DNA from: Micromonospora citrea | Lineage (GTDB): Bacteria > Actinomycetota > Actinomycetes > Mycobacteriales > Micromonosporaceae | DNA length: 64,000 nucleotides | Assembly (NCBI RefSeq): GCF_900090315.1 | Contig: NZ_FMHZ01000002.1 | Location: 4,558,501 to 4,622,500 of the forward strand | Direction: 5' to 3' | Translations under genes and position numbers: made by a program | The notes under the pieces: model-generated | Told to the model about the DNA's origin: nothing | Database searches by the model: none | Seen by the model: the letters and a program-made list of their open reading frames with translations, nothing else | Shown: in pieces, positions 63,801 to 64,000 of the stretch | Layout: every line of letters starts with the position of its first letter | How positions within the stretch are numbered: the stretch's first letter is position 1

Positions 63801-64000
63801 GCGGTGACCGCCCCGCCGGCCGGCGGGCTGCCGCTGCGGACGGCCGCGTTCAGCGTGCTCGCGGTCGCGGTGCTCACGCTGGGCGCCGCCGCGCTGCTCG
63901 GCGGTCCCCGGGCCGCCGTCGCGGCCGGTCAGGCACGGCGGGGAGCCGCCACGGCGGCGGCGCTGGACGCGGTCGCCCAGGCGGTGGCGCTGGTCGCGCT
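60894..64000 (+). CDS. Very large zinc-ribbon polytopic membrane protein (partial, runs off the window)
   Basis: More than 1035 codons without a stop. The N-terminus has a double zinc knuckle (YPCPACGAPADLASGCSGCGLPPYP), a short coiled segment (DGEIVALVGETERARAAYQGLVDRLAASRRRRAELAAAI), a PVPAH-rich linker with repeats at 61185-61298, and then dozens of hydrophobic segments rich in Ala, Val, Leu, starting SLLFVLGGLLLGTAAVVFTAVAWAAVGVAG. No transporter signature. Related to large actinobacterial proteins annotated only as membrane proteins with a zinc ribbon. GTG start with GAGAAT 6 nt upstream. Function unknown; C-terminus not seen. Confidence 0.75.
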   Translation, partial: MQNLGYPCPACGAPADLASGCSGCGLPPYPRAAEVIRLDGEIVALVGETERARAAYQGLVDRLAASRRRRAELAAAIRAEFPGPAARPTPAAPPMPAHPTPAARPVPAHPTPAARPVPAHPVPAHPVPAHPVPAHAGAAWPGRGPVAPVPASVGAVVGGAETSTRTVQSLLFVLGGLLLGTAAVVFTAVAWAAVGVAGRALILAAFTALALAAPLVAVRRRLRGTAETFAAVGLLLVLLDGYAAWSVDLFGVAGWPATRYAALVGGAGAAVAVGYARLSGLTVPWFAALVTAQPVLPLLAAGARPDAAGWAVVLVGVALLNLAVLAALRRRSQPAGGTGERPAVLAGRVLAWVGYAAALAFAAGGALVPLTVGRAAGTPLLAGAPLLLVALTLLGAALLTGGRVFRAVAAGALVPVLAGVVVRPIAELWPSPAPLLAALVVVALAGAVRLLPAGWRTGPRFGALLVAGGTAQLTVLVVVLLAGATAVRSLPPWQDAAAGPDLARGWQLPLTVALALAALGLLLPRAARSPLAAFGVAAVVLAAPAAWPSPWPAVVALDLAAGAGLLAVAVGRAGVRSWTVATAATSGVVLLGHGLLVGLAAPVGAGAALAVLLAVGLAAAAAGRRGTAVQRGVAGVSLAVAPLAAPAGAAVALIAAGAPAWWQARAALAAVVLLPAGLLAVRRHWPDLRAYGGVALAVAVTLVGSAPLVVPADEPVTLYAAVAVLLAALGGAACPGVVLRVAGVGLLVISVVAAAPVALTVLLAPYGGVAPWSGAPDVEPAPEAFPAGVALAALAVAAILAARPGAGVPEAAGPGAGEPGVTRPHPGASGVARPDANGPHAAGSAAPARAGRWRAPLAALPFAATALPVLLVAAGTPWPVAPAVTLVVGVAVVLVAALAAPRPLLVPVGVPVGLALTGSGLLGLLATRAGTLAGLGVLVVAATVVGVAARRDEARLAGCLVAVTAATGLAVTAPPAGGLPLRTAAFSVLAVAVLTLGAAALLGGPRAAVAAGQARRGAATAAALDAVAQAVALVA

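Overview
The window is very GC-rich, densely packed actinobacterial chromosome. Gene content fits a Micromonosporaceae genome, probably Micromonospora or a close relative. The genus is an inference from gene content and style; the phylum-level call is strong: two WhiB-like Fe-S proteins, a SigR/RsrA pair, a Kgd-type 2-oxoglutarate decarboxylase, Ni-SOD, ribosomal protein bL37, a DUF6104 protein and a PdtaS-type kinase. I saw no rRNA, tRNA, CRISPR array, insertion sequence, integrase or phage gene.

Region 1 (1-10.7 kb) holds hisN, rsgA, aroA, an SRAP-domain protein, a WhiB-like protein, an alpha/beta hydrolase, sigR-rsrA, the tiny bL37 gene, a 71-aa biotinyl/lipoyl carrier, a GNAT, and a divergent TetR/MFS pair. 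Together with the PdtaS-like kinase (14.0 kb), whiB1 (21.6 kb) and the lipid kinase plus small membrane protein (22.3-23.6 kb), this recalls, from memory, the M. tuberculosis Rv3228-Rv3217c block, expanded here. Region 2 (10.9-21.5 kb) has a TPR protein, a SIS sugar-phosphate isomerase behind a strongly structured leader, PdtaS, a GT39-like membrane glycosyltransferase, and an assimilatory sulfate operon (Cys leader peptide, sulfite reductase, zinc ribbon, APS reductase, sirohydrochlorin chelatase). Region 3 (21.5-28 kb): whiB1 with a CRP-like site, lipid kinase, RsbW-like ATPase, GNAT-sodN with divergent sodX, malic enzyme, quinone oxidoreductase.

Region 4 (28-36.5 kb): two paralogous secreted lipoprotein hydrolases bracket a nucleotidyltransferase, an ABC ATPase/permease pair and a NarL-type two-component system. 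Region 5 (36.5-46.8 kb): pta-ackA, DUF6104, kgd, an ABC-2 exporter and a hotdog-like protein. Region 6 (46.9-56.8 kb): an OlsB/OlsA-like acyltransferase pair, DUF4097-PadR, a PhoP-like two-component system followed by a large HtrA protease, a triple-BON protein and a GT4. Region 7 (56.9-64 kb): Ser/Thr kinase, patatin, acyltransferase, CutA and a very large zinc-ribbon membrane protein that runs off the end.

The most distinctive signals are regulatory. (a) Four 7-bp CAG-type repeats on an 11-bp period lie in front of both the PhoP-like regulator gene and the htrA gene, each array ending exactly 9 nt before its -10. (b) Two copies of a 24-bp motif lie 44-45 bp upstream of the -10s of the ABC operon and the NarL-type kinase operon. 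(c) A consensus SigR promoter precedes an N-terminally extended SigR start. (d) Many genes have a TANNNT-like -10 placed 6-7 nt before the start codon, i.e. leaderless mRNAs. (e) Three genes carry tandem duplications at or across their 3' ends and stop codons.
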